Position numbers and translations under genes: made by a program
NCBI GenBank assembly: GCA_016842085.1
Contig: JAEVEX010000054.1
Span: 25,799 to 89,798 of the forward strand
Origin: Candidatus Thermoflexus tengchongensis
Lineage (GTDB): Bacteria; Chloroflexota; Anaerolineae; Thermoflexales; Thermoflexaceae
Direction of reading: 5' to 3'
Length of the DNA: 64,000 nt
The notes under the pieces: model-generated
Database searches by the model: none
Told to the model about the DNA's origin: nothing
The model's input: only the letters and a program-made list of their open reading frames with translations
Shown here: one piece after another, positions 28,127-38,082 of the stretch
How the letters are laid out: every line of letters starts with the position of its first letter
How positions within the stretch are numbered: position 1 is the first letter of the stretch

Positions 28127-28624
28127 ATGACCTGTGAGCAGTTCCGGGATCGGATGAGCGATGTCCTGGACGGCCAGCTTCCCGATCCGGAGGTGAAGGC
28201 GTGGGAGGCTCACCGCGCGACCTGCCCGACGTGCGCGGCGCTCTGGGAGGCGATAGGAGTGGTGGATGCCTGGCTTCGCGAGGCGCCGCCTGTCCTCCCT
28301 CCCCCGGATCTCTCCCCACGGATCCTCCGGCGGGTTCGCTGGCAGGCCCGGTGGGAACGCTGGGGAGGCTTCGCGCTCTTTTTCATGGTCGGCCTGGGAA
28401 TGGCCATCGCCTGGGCGGGGCCGCTCGAGAGCCTCTGGCTGTGGCTGGGCCGTCTCCAGCGCATGGCCCCGCTGGTTCACGATGTGGCCTGGGATCTCCT
28501 CCGCCTTCCGATCGCTCGCTGGGCGTTTTTCGCCTTGATGGGGCTGACGATCCCTCTAACTGCAGGGATGGGGATCCTGATGGGGCGGATTCCACGGTCT
28601 GCTGTGTCGAGGCGGGCTCCATAG
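28127..28624 (+). CDS. Anti-sigma factor (zf-HC2-like, membrane-anchored)
   Basis: MTCEQFRDRMSDVLDGQLPDPEVKAWEAHRATCPTCAALWEA plus TM segments; follows the sigma factor. Confidence 0.82.
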   Translation: MTCEQFRDRMSDVLDGQLPDPEVKAWEAHRATCPTCAALWEAIGVVDAWLREAPPVLPPPDLSPRILRRVRWQARWERWGGFALFFMVGLGMAIAWAGPLESLWLWLGRLQRMAPLVHDVAWDLLRLPIARWAFFALMGLTIPLTAGMGILMGRIPRSAVSRRAP

Positions 28625-28646
28625 TTCGCTGCATTGGGAGGATGCG

Positions 28647-29678
28647 ATGATCGCGCGGATGGCCGTGCTGCTGGCGATGCTGATCAGCCTGACGGGAAGC
28701 TCCTCCCCGAGCTCCCGGGCGGATCAGGTCGTTTTCGGTTCGGATTTCACATTGCCGGCCGGTCAACGGATGGAGGGAAATGTGATGGTCATCGGGGGAT
28801 CAGCCCATGTGGAGGCCGGCGCGGAGCTCGCGGGGGATCTCACCGTGATGATGGGATCCGCACGCATTGAAGGCCGGGTGGAAGGTGATGTCACGGTCCT
28901 GGGGCCGCGGGTGCGCCTGGATCCAACCGCTCGCATCCGGGGCGATCTCGTGGTCCTGGGAGGGACGCTGGAACAGGAGCCCGGGGCGGTGGTGGAGGGA
29001 CGAATCCTCCTGGGGCCTCGCTGGATCCTGGGGGGATCTCCGTTCCCGGTGTTCCCCTTCCCTCTGAGCGGGTTGTTTCGTCTTGCAGACCAGGCCGCAC
29101 GGGCCCTCCTGGGCGGTGTGGTCCTGGCCCTGCTGACCCTGGTGGGGGTCAGCTTTTTCCAGGGGGCGATTGACCAGAACGCCCGCACGCTTCAACGGGC
29201 TCCAGCGGTCAGTCTGGGGACAGGTTGTCTCGCCCTGCCCCTGGGGGGGATTCTCATCCTGCTTCTGGCCATCACCCTTGTGGGCTTGCCGCTGGCATTG
29301 ATCGTCCTGGCGCTGCTGATCGGAGCTTTTCTATTCGGGTGGATCTCCGTCGGGCATCTGATCGGCCTGCAGCTCCGGGGAAATATCCCGTCGGGATGGC
29401 CACCGGTGGCGGTGACCATCACGGGGGTCCTCCTTCTCTGGCTGCTCTGGGTTCTGGCCGATTTCCTTCCCCTGTGCGGCGGCCCCATTCTGCGGCTGAT
29501 CCTGGCCGCTCTGGCGGTGGGGAGCACCCTGCTCAGCCGCTTCGGCATGCGTTCGTATCCGCCATCCTCTGCAGAGGTCGCAGGTCCATCGGAGGGACCC
29601 GGGGAGGGCCTGGAGCGGTCGGGCTCACCGTCCGGGAGCCCGGCATCCCCGCCGGGGACCATGCCGCTTGAAGGATGA
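28647..29678 (+). CDS. Bactofilin-like repeat (polymer-forming) domain plus membrane domain
   Basis: GDLTVMMGSARIEGRVEGDVTVLGPRVRLDPTARIRGDLVVLGGTLEQEPGAVVEGRI then several TM segments. Confidence 0.7.
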   Translation: MIARMAVLLAMLISLTGSSSPSSRADQVVFGSDFTLPAGQRMEGNVMVIGGSAHVEAGAELAGDLTVMMGSARIEGRVEGDVTVLGPRVRLDPTARIRGDLVVLGGTLEQEPGAVVEGRILLGPRWILGGSPFPVFPFPLSGLFRLADQAARALLGGVVLALLTLVGVSFFQGAIDQNARTLQRAPAVSLGTGCLALPLGGILILLLAITLVGLPLALIVLALLIGAFLFGWISVGHLIGLQLRGNIPSGWPPVAVTITGVLLLWLLWVLADFLPLCGGPILRLILAALAVGSTLLSRFGMRSYPPSSAEVAGPSEGPGEGLERSGSPSGSPASPPGTMPLEG

Positions 29679-29763
29679 GCTCCCATACCCGGAGGGCTAT
29701 GGGGAGAGGCCATCTCGCTTCCCCATTCGAGCTCAACCGTGAAGTCCACGACAGGAGGAAAAA

Positions 29764-30759
29764 ATGAAGGCGCATCGATTTCCCGGCACTTGGTTAGCTG
29801 TCATGCTGCTGGCAGGGCTCACCGCCTGCGGCGGCCGCGGGGGAGGAGCGCCCCAGCCGACCCCAACGGCCACCCGGCCTCAGGCTGGTCCGGCCGGTCT
29901 GGAGTGCCCCTCCTTCGCGGCCTTTGGAGGGCTTCCCATCCCGTTGCCGGCCCCGATTCCAGTTCCAGGGGCGGATGTTCGGGGATCCCCTTCTCCGGTT
30001 TCCCCTCTCGCCCGCGCGATGGATGAAACGCTGCGTTCCGCGTTCGGCTCTGCGGGCTTTCCGAATCCCCGACGAAGCTGCTTCTTCGAGATCCGGGTGG
30101 AGGAACGAGCAGGTGCCTTCGGCATCTATGAGTTCCCCTCTCCGCCGGGCACGGATGCAGGAGAGCGCCTGCGGGCAGCGCTTCAGGGGTTACGCGTTGA
30201 GGCAACGGCGACGACCGTAACCGCGCCGGGCGGGGCGATGGCGATGCTGGAGTTGAAGTATCCGGACAAATCGGAAGGGGGCTTGCTGCTCATTGGGACA
30301 ATGGCGTGGAGCTGGGTGGCTCCCTCTCCGGAAGAGGCAACCGTGCCCACCGTGGAGGCTTCCCCGCCGCCTCCGCCAGCGTTAGAGACCCCGGAGGCGC
30401 CACCCACCGTTCAGCCCACCGGCCTGGCCCAGGAAGTCGATGCGGTCCTTCGCCCGGCGCTCGAGGGAGCCCTGGAGACCCGCCTCCAGCTTACGGATTT
30501 CGCCGTCGTATCGATGGGGGCAGCCTCTCAGGTGCATCTTCAATACCATCCGGAGGGAACCCTGGCCCTGGCCGGGCGAGGAGAGCGCCTTCGCCAGGCG
30601 CTGGGCCGGATTGGTCTATCCGGGGTGATGACCGCAGAGACTCCTGAGGGGCTCACCGTGGTCATCTCCGAGGGGAAGCTCGCCGATCGATCCGTGCAGG
30701 GAGGGATCACCATTCGAGCGGATCAGGTGGAGGTGGGTTTCGTTTTGGGGTTGCCATAA
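29764..30759 (+). CDS. Putative lipoprotein of unknown function
   Basis: MKAHRFPGTWLAVMLLAGLTACGG lipobox; Pro-rich linker. Confidence 0.7.
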   Translation: MKAHRFPGTWLAVMLLAGLTACGGRGGGAPQPTPTATRPQAGPAGLECPSFAAFGGLPIPLPAPIPVPGADVRGSPSPVSPLARAMDETLRSAFGSAGFPNPRRSCFFEIRVEERAGAFGIYEFPSPPGTDAGERLRAALQGLRVEATATTVTAPGGAMAMLELKYPDKSEGGLLLIGTMAWSWVAPSPEEATVPTVEASPPPPPALETPEAPPTVQPTGLAQEVDAVLRPALEGALETRLQLTDFAVVSMGAASQVHLQYHPEGTLALAGRGERLRQALGRIGLSGVMTAETPEGLTVVISEGKLADRSVQGGITIRADQVEVGFVLGLP

Positions 30760-30800
30760 TTCCGAGTCGACGGGCCATCGCCCGGCGCGGATGCCTGATC

Positions 30801-30836
30801 CCTCTCCCCGCGGCCCCTTTGGGCCGCGGGGAGAGG
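30801..30836. terminator. Perfect 16-bp palindrome CCTCTCCCCGCGGCCC-CTTT-GGGCCGCGGGGAGAGG between convergent genes
   Basis: 16-bp stem, 4-nt loop; no clear U-tract, so the terminator role is inferred. Confidence 0.55.
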
Positions 30837-30936
30837 AGGAAATACGGAGGCGTCCAGGTGCTTTCTGTACCCCTCGCCGCTGAAAACGGCGCCTGCAGGG
30901 GGAATCCGTCGTCCCAATCCACACGTCCGCGGGATA

Positions 30937-32985
30937 TCACCAGAATCCGCCCTCCTCCTTTACCAGCGGCTCCAGGTATTCGATCTCCACCGTATGGCGC
31001 GACCAGAGATGTTCTCCCTCCCGGGCCTCGGCGATCACCTGGTAACGGCCCGGCGGCAGTTCCCGCAGGATCGCGCTGGCGGTATCCAGGGCCTCCCGCT
31101 GCTCCAGCGGCGCTTCGAACAGCTCCATCACGTTGAAAATGCAGCGGGCCTCGTGGGGGGCCAGATCCACGGTCATCTCGCCCAGGGGGAGCGCCACCGG
31201 CCCCTCCAGACGGAGCGAGACCTGGAGGGATAACGGGCGATCCAGATCCGAAATGACCCAGATCTCCCGGAAGGGCGGCTGGCCCACCCCGGCCCGTTCC
31301 ACGTAAGGGACAATGGAGACCAGCACCGGGCTGGAGGCCTGTTGCAGGGCGAAATACCCCCGCTTGGGGACCCGCTCGACATCCAGCACGGCCCAGGTGA
31401 TCCCTTCCCATGGCTCGACGAACATAAAGTGAAAGTAGCCGACGATCTGTCCTTTCGCCCGCCGGTACGTGTGGATCGCGAACTCAATGAGACGGGCCTG
31501 ATAACGCTGGCTGTTCTCCACGAAGGCCTCCAGGCTTTCCCCCATCTCCACGCCGGCCACCCGGAAGGTCTGCTCCGGCTGGAAGTTGTGATAAACCCAT
31601 GTCTCCCACTTCGGGGGCCAGGCGTCCTCCCTCAGAACCCTGCGGAGCAGCTCGGCACGGGGAAGGGCCTGGGCCCCGAATTCGGAAGGCAGCGGCGCGC
31701 CGGGCAGCGCCTGGAAATCCCGGAGGTGCCCCCAGTACCATCCCGGATAGGGATGCTCCCGGAAGTCCGAAGCCTCCTTCACCGGTCGGGTGGGATCAGC
31801 CGAGCGGATCGCCGCAGCGACCAGCGGGGCCAGGGTGTGGCGGTTGTGGGTGGGCTCGTTGTGGGCGCACCAGAGGAAAACACACGGATGCGCCCCAAAG
31901 TGTTCCACCATCGCCCGCGCCTGGCGGAGAGCCTCCCGGATGAAGGCTTCGTCTTCCGCATAGCCCCACTGGAGCGGGAAATCCTGCCAGACCAGGATCC
32001 CCTCCCGGTCGCATGCCTCATAAAACGCTGGATGGGTAAGATGGGCGTGGACGCGCACGGCGTTGAGGTGAGCTTCCTTCAGCAGCTGGACGTCCCGGGC
32101 GGCGTCCTCGGGGGTGTAAGCCGCCAGCCACTGGGTGGGAATGATGTTCGTCCCCCGCAGGAACACGCGATGCTCGTTCAGGACCAGCCAGGCATCTTCC
32201 CGGGCGAGGGTTCGGAAGCCGATGGGAGCCGTCAGGCGCTGATCGTCCAGAAGCGCTTCCAGACGGAAGAGATGGGGGAACCCCCGTTCCCAGATCTCCC
32301 AGCGCGGGAGCTCCGGCAGATCCCAGATCAGAGAAAGGGTGTGTCGACCCGCGGGCAGCTCCACGTTCCGAGTTGTGGCGTGAGAGGGGCCGTCAAAGTT
32401 CTCCGGATGGAGCGCGAGCGCGATCTCCACGCGGCGGGCCTCCAGGGCGTCCACGGTGAGCAGGATCCGCACACGCCAGCCGGAGGGGCGCCGGAACGTT
32501 TGATGGGTGAGGTGGAGCAGGGCCACTGGCCCGGTCTCGAAAAGGGTGAGGCCACCCCACAGCCCACCGGTCCCCCGCTCCTGCCCACGGGGGGTGGTGC
32601 CTCCCGGACGACAATCGTGCTGGCCGAAGATCCCCTTGATCTGACGCTTCCGGCGGGGCCATACGGTTCCATAAGGCTCCTTCGGCGCGGCCACCCGGAT
32701 CCATAGCGTATGGGGTGCCCGGGGAAGCTCGATGAGCCATGGTTCGAAGTAGCCCTCATGGGTGCCCAGAAACTGCCCGTCGGCCCACGCGTGACCGAAG
32801 TAATCGGCGTAGAGGCGAACCCAGCGACGGGCGCCTGCCGCCGCTGGCAGCTCCAGCCGATACCAGCCCACCTCGGTCTCCACGCCGTCCAGGGCCCATT
32901 GATGGGGAAGGGAAACCTCCCGCCAGCCGTCCAGGGGGAGCTCAACGGGGGTCTCCGCCGGGTGAGGAAGGAACGCCGCTCGCAT
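30937..32985 (-). CDS. Glycoside hydrolase family 2-like
   Basis: Start MRAAFLPHPAETPVELPLDGWREVSLPHQWALD; FLRGTNIIPTQW, acid/base FLWCAHNEPTHN, nucleophile LPSEFGAQALP. Confidence 0.85.
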   Translation of the reverse strand: MRAAFLPHPAETPVELPLDGWREVSLPHQWALDGVETEVGWYRLELPAAAGARRWVRLYADYFGHAWADGQFLGTHEGYFEPWLIELPRAPHTLWIRVAAPKEPYGTVWPRRKRQIKGIFGQHDCRPGGTTPRGQERGTGGLWGGLTLFETGPVALLHLTHQTFRRPSGWRVRILLTVDALEARRVEIALALHPENFDGPSHATTRNVELPAGRHTLSLIWDLPELPRWEIWERGFPHLFRLEALLDDQRLTAPIGFRTLAREDAWLVLNEHRVFLRGTNIIPTQWLAAYTPEDAARDVQLLKEAHLNAVRVHAHLTHPAFYEACDREGILVWQDFPLQWGYAEDEAFIREALRQARAMVEHFGAHPCVFLWCAHNEPTHNRHTLAPLVAAAIRSADPTRPVKEASDFREHPYPGWYWGHLRDFQALPGAPLPSEFGAQALPRAELLRRVLREDAWPPKWETWVYHNFQPEQTFRVAGVEMGESLEAFVENSQRYQARLIEFAIHTYRRAKGQIVGYFHFMFVEPWEGITWAVLDVERVPKRGYFALQQASSPVLVSIVPYVERAGVGQPPFREIWVISDLDRPLSLQVSLRLEGPVALPLGEMTVDLAPHEARCIFNVMELFEAPLEQREALDTASAILRELPPGRYQVIAEAREGEHLWSRHTVEIEYLEPLVKEEGGFW

Positions 32986-33165
32986 GGGGATGTCCTCCCG
33001 TTCGAGATGGGCGCGCCGATCGCCCCCAGTATATCCAGCCTGTGGGGGGCCCACAAGGGACCTGTTTCCCGGAGGGGCGAATGAGCCGGTTCTCGCCCTT
33101 CTCGGCGATGGCGGATGCGCGGCGCCCATGTTATCCTGAGGCGGATCCTCGGGGATGTCGAAGGG

Positions 33166-34419
33166 ATGAGCCTGCTTCAGCGTATCGAAGAGATCGCTGC
33201 AAATCCACTTCACGGGCGCCCGTATATCCGGTGGTGGGAGCGGCTGGCCGTCCAATCCGCCCTCTGGGGAATGGCGCTGCTCTGGTCCCGGGTCCTGGGG
33301 TTCTTCCAGACGCTTCTGCTGGCCTACTGGCTGGGCCCGGCGGATTTCGGGCGCTTCAGCGCCCTCCAGAGCTGGCTGCGCTTCGGCCATGAGAGCGGCG
33401 ACACGGGCCTTTCCATGCTCATGGTTCGGGATCTGGCCCGGCAGGATGGCCCGCGGGCAAGAACCTATCTGCTTCTGCGGGGGCTGTGGATCAGCAGCCT
33501 CTGTTTGCTTGCCGCGCTGGCCACGTGGGGCACCATCGCGCCTCCGGCCATCCGGCAGGAGCTGCCGCTGGTGACGCCTCTTCTTTTCCTGATGCTGGGG
33601 ATCTCCTGGCAGGGCGCTCGACTGGCGGCGGCCGGCCGCCTGGATCGCGCGGCAACGGTGGTGTTTCTCACCCGCACGGTGGGGCTCACCGGGATGACCC
33701 TGGCGGCGCGGTGGGGATGGACCGCCCTCTGGGTCGGTTTCGTGTTCGCGATGGCGCTGGATGGGTTCGGGCTCTGGATGGCAGCCCGGCGGATGGGAAC
33801 GGCCTCCGGATCCGGGAGGGAGCGCAGGTGGACGTCCGACGCGGTGAGGGAAGGGATGGGGATGCTGGCCTTCGGCCTTCTGGGGGCGCTTTACGCCCGC
33901 GCTGATAGTTTGCTGTTGCTCAGCCTGCGGGGATCCGCCGAGGCGGGCTTTTACAGCCTGGCCTATCGGTTCTATGAGACGGGGTTGCTGGTCAACAGCG
34001 CCGCTACCGTGGCCTTGCTCCCCCGGCTGGCCCGGGAGGAGACACCGGCCCATCGCGCCCGGCGCATCCTGGGGGGGTATCTGATCCTCGCGGCGGGCAT
34101 GGCCCTGGGGGTTTCCCTCCTGGCCGATCCCCTGATCCGGCTGCCCTTCGGGGCGCGTTATCTTCCGGCGATCCCGATGTTGCGATGGCTGGCCTGGTCC
34201 TGGATCCCGGCGTTCCTCTCCGGCCTGGGAGCCACCGTGTGGATCAGCCAGGGGCGATCCGGCCGGTTGCTGTTCACTTTTGCGATGGGAGCCGCCTTGA
34301 ATCTCGCCCTGAACCTGGCGTGGATCCCCCGGTGGGGTGGAATAGGGGCGGCGATCGCCATGCTCGTTTCCACCACCGGAATGGCCCTCAGCTTCTTGAC
34401 CGCCTTGCGGATCCGGTGA
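33166..34419 (+). CDS. Polysaccharide flippase-like (oligosaccharide exporter) membrane protein
   Basis: MALLWSRVLGFFQTLLLAYWLGPADFGRFSALQSW..., multi-TM. Confidence 0.82.
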   Translation: MSLLQRIEEIAANPLHGRPYIRWWERLAVQSALWGMALLWSRVLGFFQTLLLAYWLGPADFGRFSALQSWLRFGHESGDTGLSMLMVRDLARQDGPRARTYLLLRGLWISSLCLLAALATWGTIAPPAIRQELPLVTPLLFLMLGISWQGARLAAAGRLDRAATVVFLTRTVGLTGMTLAARWGWTALWVGFVFAMALDGFGLWMAARRMGTASGSGRERRWTSDAVREGMGMLAFGLLGALYARADSLLLLSLRGSAEAGFYSLAYRFYETGLLVNSAATVALLPRLAREETPAHRARRILGGYLILAAGMALGVSLLADPLIRLPFGARYLPAIPMLRWLAWSWIPAFLSGLGATVWISQGRSGRLLFTFAMGAALNLALNLAWIPRWGGIGAAIAMLVSTTGMALSFLTALRIR

Positions 34420-34428
34420 ACGTTTCCG

Positions 34429-35028
34429 CTACCGCACAGGGTGTTCCGGCCCGCGGCCGCGGAAGGCGTCGATGAAGGCGGCGGCCGCATCGGCATCCCA
34501 CGCCTCCAGCCGCAGCATGCGGGTCCAGGCGGTAAGGATCACCGCCCGCCCCAACCCGCGCCGGGGGACGATCACAATCCCGTCCCATGGGCCGTTGAAC
34601 ATCCGTGCCCACGTCTGCAAGGTCCGGAGCGCCTCCGGCCCGGGGTCCTCGTAGTAAATCACCACATGGCCGTGTTCCAGGGAGTGGACGAGGCGCTCGG
34701 GGAGTTGTTCGGTGGTGTAGAAGCCGGGGTTGATCCAATCCGGGCTGTGGGGGCCAGAGGTGGGAGGGTCGGTTCGATAGACCGCCCGCTCGCCGGGCTC
34801 GAGATGCGCCCGGCCTTCATCGGGGAATGTCTCCACCCGGCTCAGCGCTGGCTGCCCGCGTTGCACAGCTGCTTGAAATTCCGCATACGCTGCGCTCTGA
34901 ACGCGGAGCCACCATCCCAGGCCTCCAACGAGGAGGAAGAGGAGGCTGATCCCCAGCCCTCCCAGCATCCATCGCTGAGGCATGCGGTGGGCTGGCCTCT
35001 GCGTTTTCTTTTTCTTCGTCTTCGCCAT
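34429..35028 (-). CDS. DUF3105 family protein
   Basis: YRTDPPTSGPHSPDWINPGFYTTEQLPERLVHSLEHGHVVIYY. Confidence 0.88.
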   Translation of the reverse strand: MAKTKKKKTQRPAHRMPQRWMLGGLGISLLFLLVGGLGWWLRVQSAAYAEFQAAVQRGQPALSRVETFPDEGRAHLEPGERAVYRTDPPTSGPHSPDWINPGFYTTEQLPERLVHSLEHGHVVIYYEDPGPEALRTLQTWARMFNGPWDGIVIVPRRGLGRAVILTAWTRMLRLEAWDADAAAAFIDAFRGRGPEHPVR

Positions 35029-35249
35029 AGGAGGCGACCTCCCCGGAGAGTCACGAAAGCAGCGCACACCTCATCATGATAGCGCTGTGAAAAGGCCGGG
35101 CAGAGCGCCAGCGGTAGCCCACCCGGCCCCAAAGCCTGCCCCTCTCCCTCCCCACATCCAGAGGGCCACCGGGAAAGACCGTCCTGTCCTCTCGATCGAA
35201 GCCCAACCCAATCCATCCTAAAACGATCGAACTGCTTATTTCACCCCTC

Positions 35250-35283
35250 ATACACCGGTTATAAAAACATAACCAGTGTATGA
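35250..35283. promoter_or_regulatory. Inverted repeat CATACACCGGTTAT-AAAAAC-ATAACCAGTGTATG (one mismatch)
   Basis: 14-bp arms in an AT-rich gap upstream of the TadE-like operon. Confidence 0.5.
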
Positions 35284-35366
35284 AATTCGTTAAGCCGTAT
35301 CCGTTCCGATGGATTTTCGGTATCATTTATGAAAGAAAGGCATGTCCGGATCGATAGGGGGTGAGG

Positions 35367-35897
35367 ATGAACCGGCGGGGGCAGGGCCTGGTGGAGTTCG
35401 CGCTGGCGTTCCCGTTGTTGATTTTCCTGGTGATGGCCATCGCCGACTTCGGGCGGATCCTGCTGATTTATGCGGAGCTGGCGGGCGGGGTGCGTGAGAC
35501 CCTGCGCTATGCGATGGTGAACGCGCCCACGGGCGCGATGAAGCAGGACCAGTGGAACGCATTCTGCTACGGGGCGATGCTGGATCGCATGAAGGAGACC
35601 CTGGTGTTGAGTCCCAAGAACGCCCTCATCCCCCAGCAGACTTACTTCGTTTACTTCGAGCCCTTCCGGTATGACACCAACCAGTTTGATCCTCCGGTCC
35701 TGTGCCCGCCGACGGGGAAGAATTTCGTCCTCAAGCGGGAGGACCGCATCGTGGTGGAAGTCCGTGTTCAGATGACCCCGGTGACCCCCCTGATCCAGGC
35801 GTTGCTGCCGAAGGTTCAGATCCAGTATCGGGCCGGGCGGACGCTGTTTCCGCCGGATGGGGTGTATTTCGGCCCGAGTCAGATGCCAGGCCCATAG
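35367..35897 (+). CDS. TadE-like pseudopilin protein
   Basis: MNRRGQGLVEFALAFPLLIFLVMAIADFGRILLIYAEL. Confidence 0.85.
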   Translation: MNRRGQGLVEFALAFPLLIFLVMAIADFGRILLIYAELAGGVRETLRYAMVNAPTGAMKQDQWNAFCYGAMLDRMKETLVLSPKNALIPQQTYFVYFEPFRYDTNQFDPPVLCPPTGKNFVLKREDRIVVEVRVQMTPVTPLIQALLPKVQIQYRAGRTLFPPDGVYFGPSQMPGP

Positions 35898-36018
35898 GTG
35901 AATAGGGAACTGAGAGCCGAACGGCCCAGGTTCGGTTCGCCAGGGGAAGGCGAGGGGATCCCACGGAAAACCGGAGGCTCCGCTGCAAGCCCTGCGAAAG
36001 GCGGCAAGGAGGGGAGGG

Positions 36019-37359
36019 ATGGCGCGAGGACGCTCGGGTCAAACGCTGGTGCTGGTGGCCCTGATGCTGACAGCGCTGATCGGACTGGCGGCGCTGGCGA
36101 TCGATGGGAACAACGCCTATGCCCAGCGGCGGCGGGCCCAGAACGCGGCCGATGCCGGCGCGCTGGCCGGGACGCGCGCCCTGTGGTTCGCCCAGCACGG
36201 CGCCGGGGGCGAATCGGCGATCCTGCAGGCCATCCACCAGATCGCGGAGGCCCAGGGGATCCCGGACGCCGGGGGGCAGCCGGGGGATGCGGTCAACGCC
36301 AACGTCCAGGCGTTTTATTACATCTCCGACACGGTGCAGATCCCCATCCCGGCGGGCGCCGTTCCCCCGAACGCCCGGGGGGTGCGGGTCGTGGTCCAGA
36401 ACCCCTTCCGCTCCTTCCTGGCGGCGGTCGTCGGCCACACGGTATTGCGGGTGTCAGCTCAGGCCACCGCGATCTACTATCCGGGCTGGAGCTCCGGCGA
36501 GTACGCGCTGACGGCGCTTTGCAAGAATGAGAACACGAACGGCCCCTGCTATCAGAACGGCCTGAACCTGACCGGGAGCGATATCTATGTGCAGGGCGGG
36601 ATCCACTCCAACTCCGGGCTGAACCTGAGCAACGCGGATCCGAGCAAAGCGCCCCACGTGGTTCTGGAAAACGGGGTGTGCGAGTATGGGGGGGAAGCCT
36701 ATCAGTTGAACGATGCGGGGTTGAGTTGTGTGGGGGCTCCTCCTATCACGATGGAATGGTTGTATTCGATCCCGGAATTCCAGCCGGGCGGGTCGCACTG
36801 GAACGCGGCGGACCAGAAATTCTGCCTGCAGCCCTCGAATCAGGGGGTGACCCTGAGTCCCACCGCCCCTTATACGCCGACGGCCGGCATGTGCGGCCCC
36901 AACACCCTCAGCACCTATCGCCTGGTGAACGAAGCCCTGTATTATGTGCAGGGGGATGTGACCCTGAACATCCCGGACGGATGGACGGCGCCGATCACCA
37001 TTACGGTTGCGGCCACCGGACGGATCACGTTGAAGCAGCAGAAGTGCCCGGATCTCGATGGGGATAACCAGCCCGATTGCGCGAAGCTTTACGCGTATAC
37101 GGCGAAGAACCTCCTGTTCTTCAGCCCGGTGAAAGATGCGACGAATCCGGTGATCCAGGCGAGCGCCCCCAACATCTACTGGAACGGCCTGATCTACGCG
37201 CCCGTCGGGCTGGTCCGCATGTCCAGCGCAGGCAACATCGTGACCGATGCGGGGGCCATCCTGGCGTGGCGGATCGATCTGTCGGGGAGCAAGATCTCGA
37301 TCGTCGCCCAGCAGGACCTGGGTCCCATCGGGCGGCCGCGGATGAAGTTGATCCGGTAG
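36019..37359 (+). CDS. TadG-like (Flp pilus assembly) protein
   Basis: GQTLVLVALMLTALIGLAALAIDGNNAYAQRRRAQNAADAGALAG. Confidence 0.82.
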   Translation: MARGRSGQTLVLVALMLTALIGLAALAIDGNNAYAQRRRAQNAADAGALAGTRALWFAQHGAGGESAILQAIHQIAEAQGIPDAGGQPGDAVNANVQAFYYISDTVQIPIPAGAVPPNARGVRVVVQNPFRSFLAAVVGHTVLRVSAQATAIYYPGWSSGEYALTALCKNENTNGPCYQNGLNLTGSDIYVQGGIHSNSGLNLSNADPSKAPHVVLENGVCEYGGEAYQLNDAGLSCVGAPPITMEWLYSIPEFQPGGSHWNAADQKFCLQPSNQGVTLSPTAPYTPTAGMCGPNTLSTYRLVNEALYYVQGDVTLNIPDGWTAPITITVAATGRITLKQQKCPDLDGDNQPDCAKLYAYTAKNLLFFSPVKDATNPVIQASAPNIYWNGLIYAPVGLVRMSSAGNIVTDAGAILAWRIDLSGSKISIVAQQDLGPIGRPRMKLIR

Positions 37360-37369
37360 GAGGAAGGCG

Positions 37370-37864
37370 ATGCGGCGCGGGCAGGGGCTGGTGGAGCTGG
37401 CGTTGAGCCTGACGGTGTTGCTCCTGCTGGTGATGGGGCTCATCGATCTGGGGCGGGCCTTTGTGGTCTGGCTGGCCATCCATGACGCCGCCGCCGAGGG
37501 TGCCCTTTACGCGGCCGTGAACCCCTATTGCCTGAACCCGAACAGCCCGCTGCCCTTGGACGCCGATCCGGATGTGAAGTGCGATGATCCGAATAACGTT
37601 CAGTATCGGGCTTACACCCGGGCGCTGAGCGAGACCCGCTGGATCCCCTTCTCCCTGGTGGATCCCAGCAAGATCGCGGTGATCGTCGAGCCCAACCCAT
37701 CGTCCCCGACGCCGACGATTTATGAGGGGGATCGGATCACGGTCACGGTCATCTACACGATGCCGGTCATCACCCCGCTCATGCAGGGCATGCTGGGCTC
37801 CAATCTGGTCATCCGGGCCCAGGCGGTTCAGATCGCTCTTGAGGCCAAGCCGAAGAACCCGTAA
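37370..37864 (+). CDS. TadE-like pseudopilin protein
   Basis: MRRGQGLVELALSLTVLLLLVMGLIDLGRAFVVWLAIHDAAAEGALYAAVNP. Confidence 0.85.
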   Translation: MRRGQGLVELALSLTVLLLLVMGLIDLGRAFVVWLAIHDAAAEGALYAAVNPYCLNPNSPLPLDADPDVKCDDPNNVQYRAYTRALSETRWIPFSLVDPSKIAVIVEPNPSSPTPTIYEGDRITVTVIYTMPVITPLMQGMLGSNLVIRAQAVQIALEAKPKNP

Positions 37865-38082
37865 GGATACCGCGTTCTCCCCCGTCCTGAATCTGGAGAT
37901 CCTGGAGGTGGTGCGGCGCGCGCCGCTGGATGGCGGCCTGGCCTGCGAGTCCATCGATCCGCAAACCGGCGGGGTGCGCACCGGCGCGGCCATGGCCAGC
38001 CTGGCGGGCTTCCTGGCCTGGGCTTTGTGGGCGCGCCTGCAGGGGCATCGCCGGTTCTTCGAACGGCTCCTCTGCTGATCCC

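Noticed and set aside
32986-34053. N-terminal extension of the GH2 ORF (1038 aa total)
   Set aside because: The extension is antisense to the flippase gene; the GH2 protein starts naturally at MRAAFLPHPAE (32985).
37905-38078. Small ORF after the last TadE-like gene (…MASLAGFLAWALWARLQGHRRFFERLLC)
   Set aside because: Could be a one-TM peptide, but there is no clear start or homology; not enough support to call.
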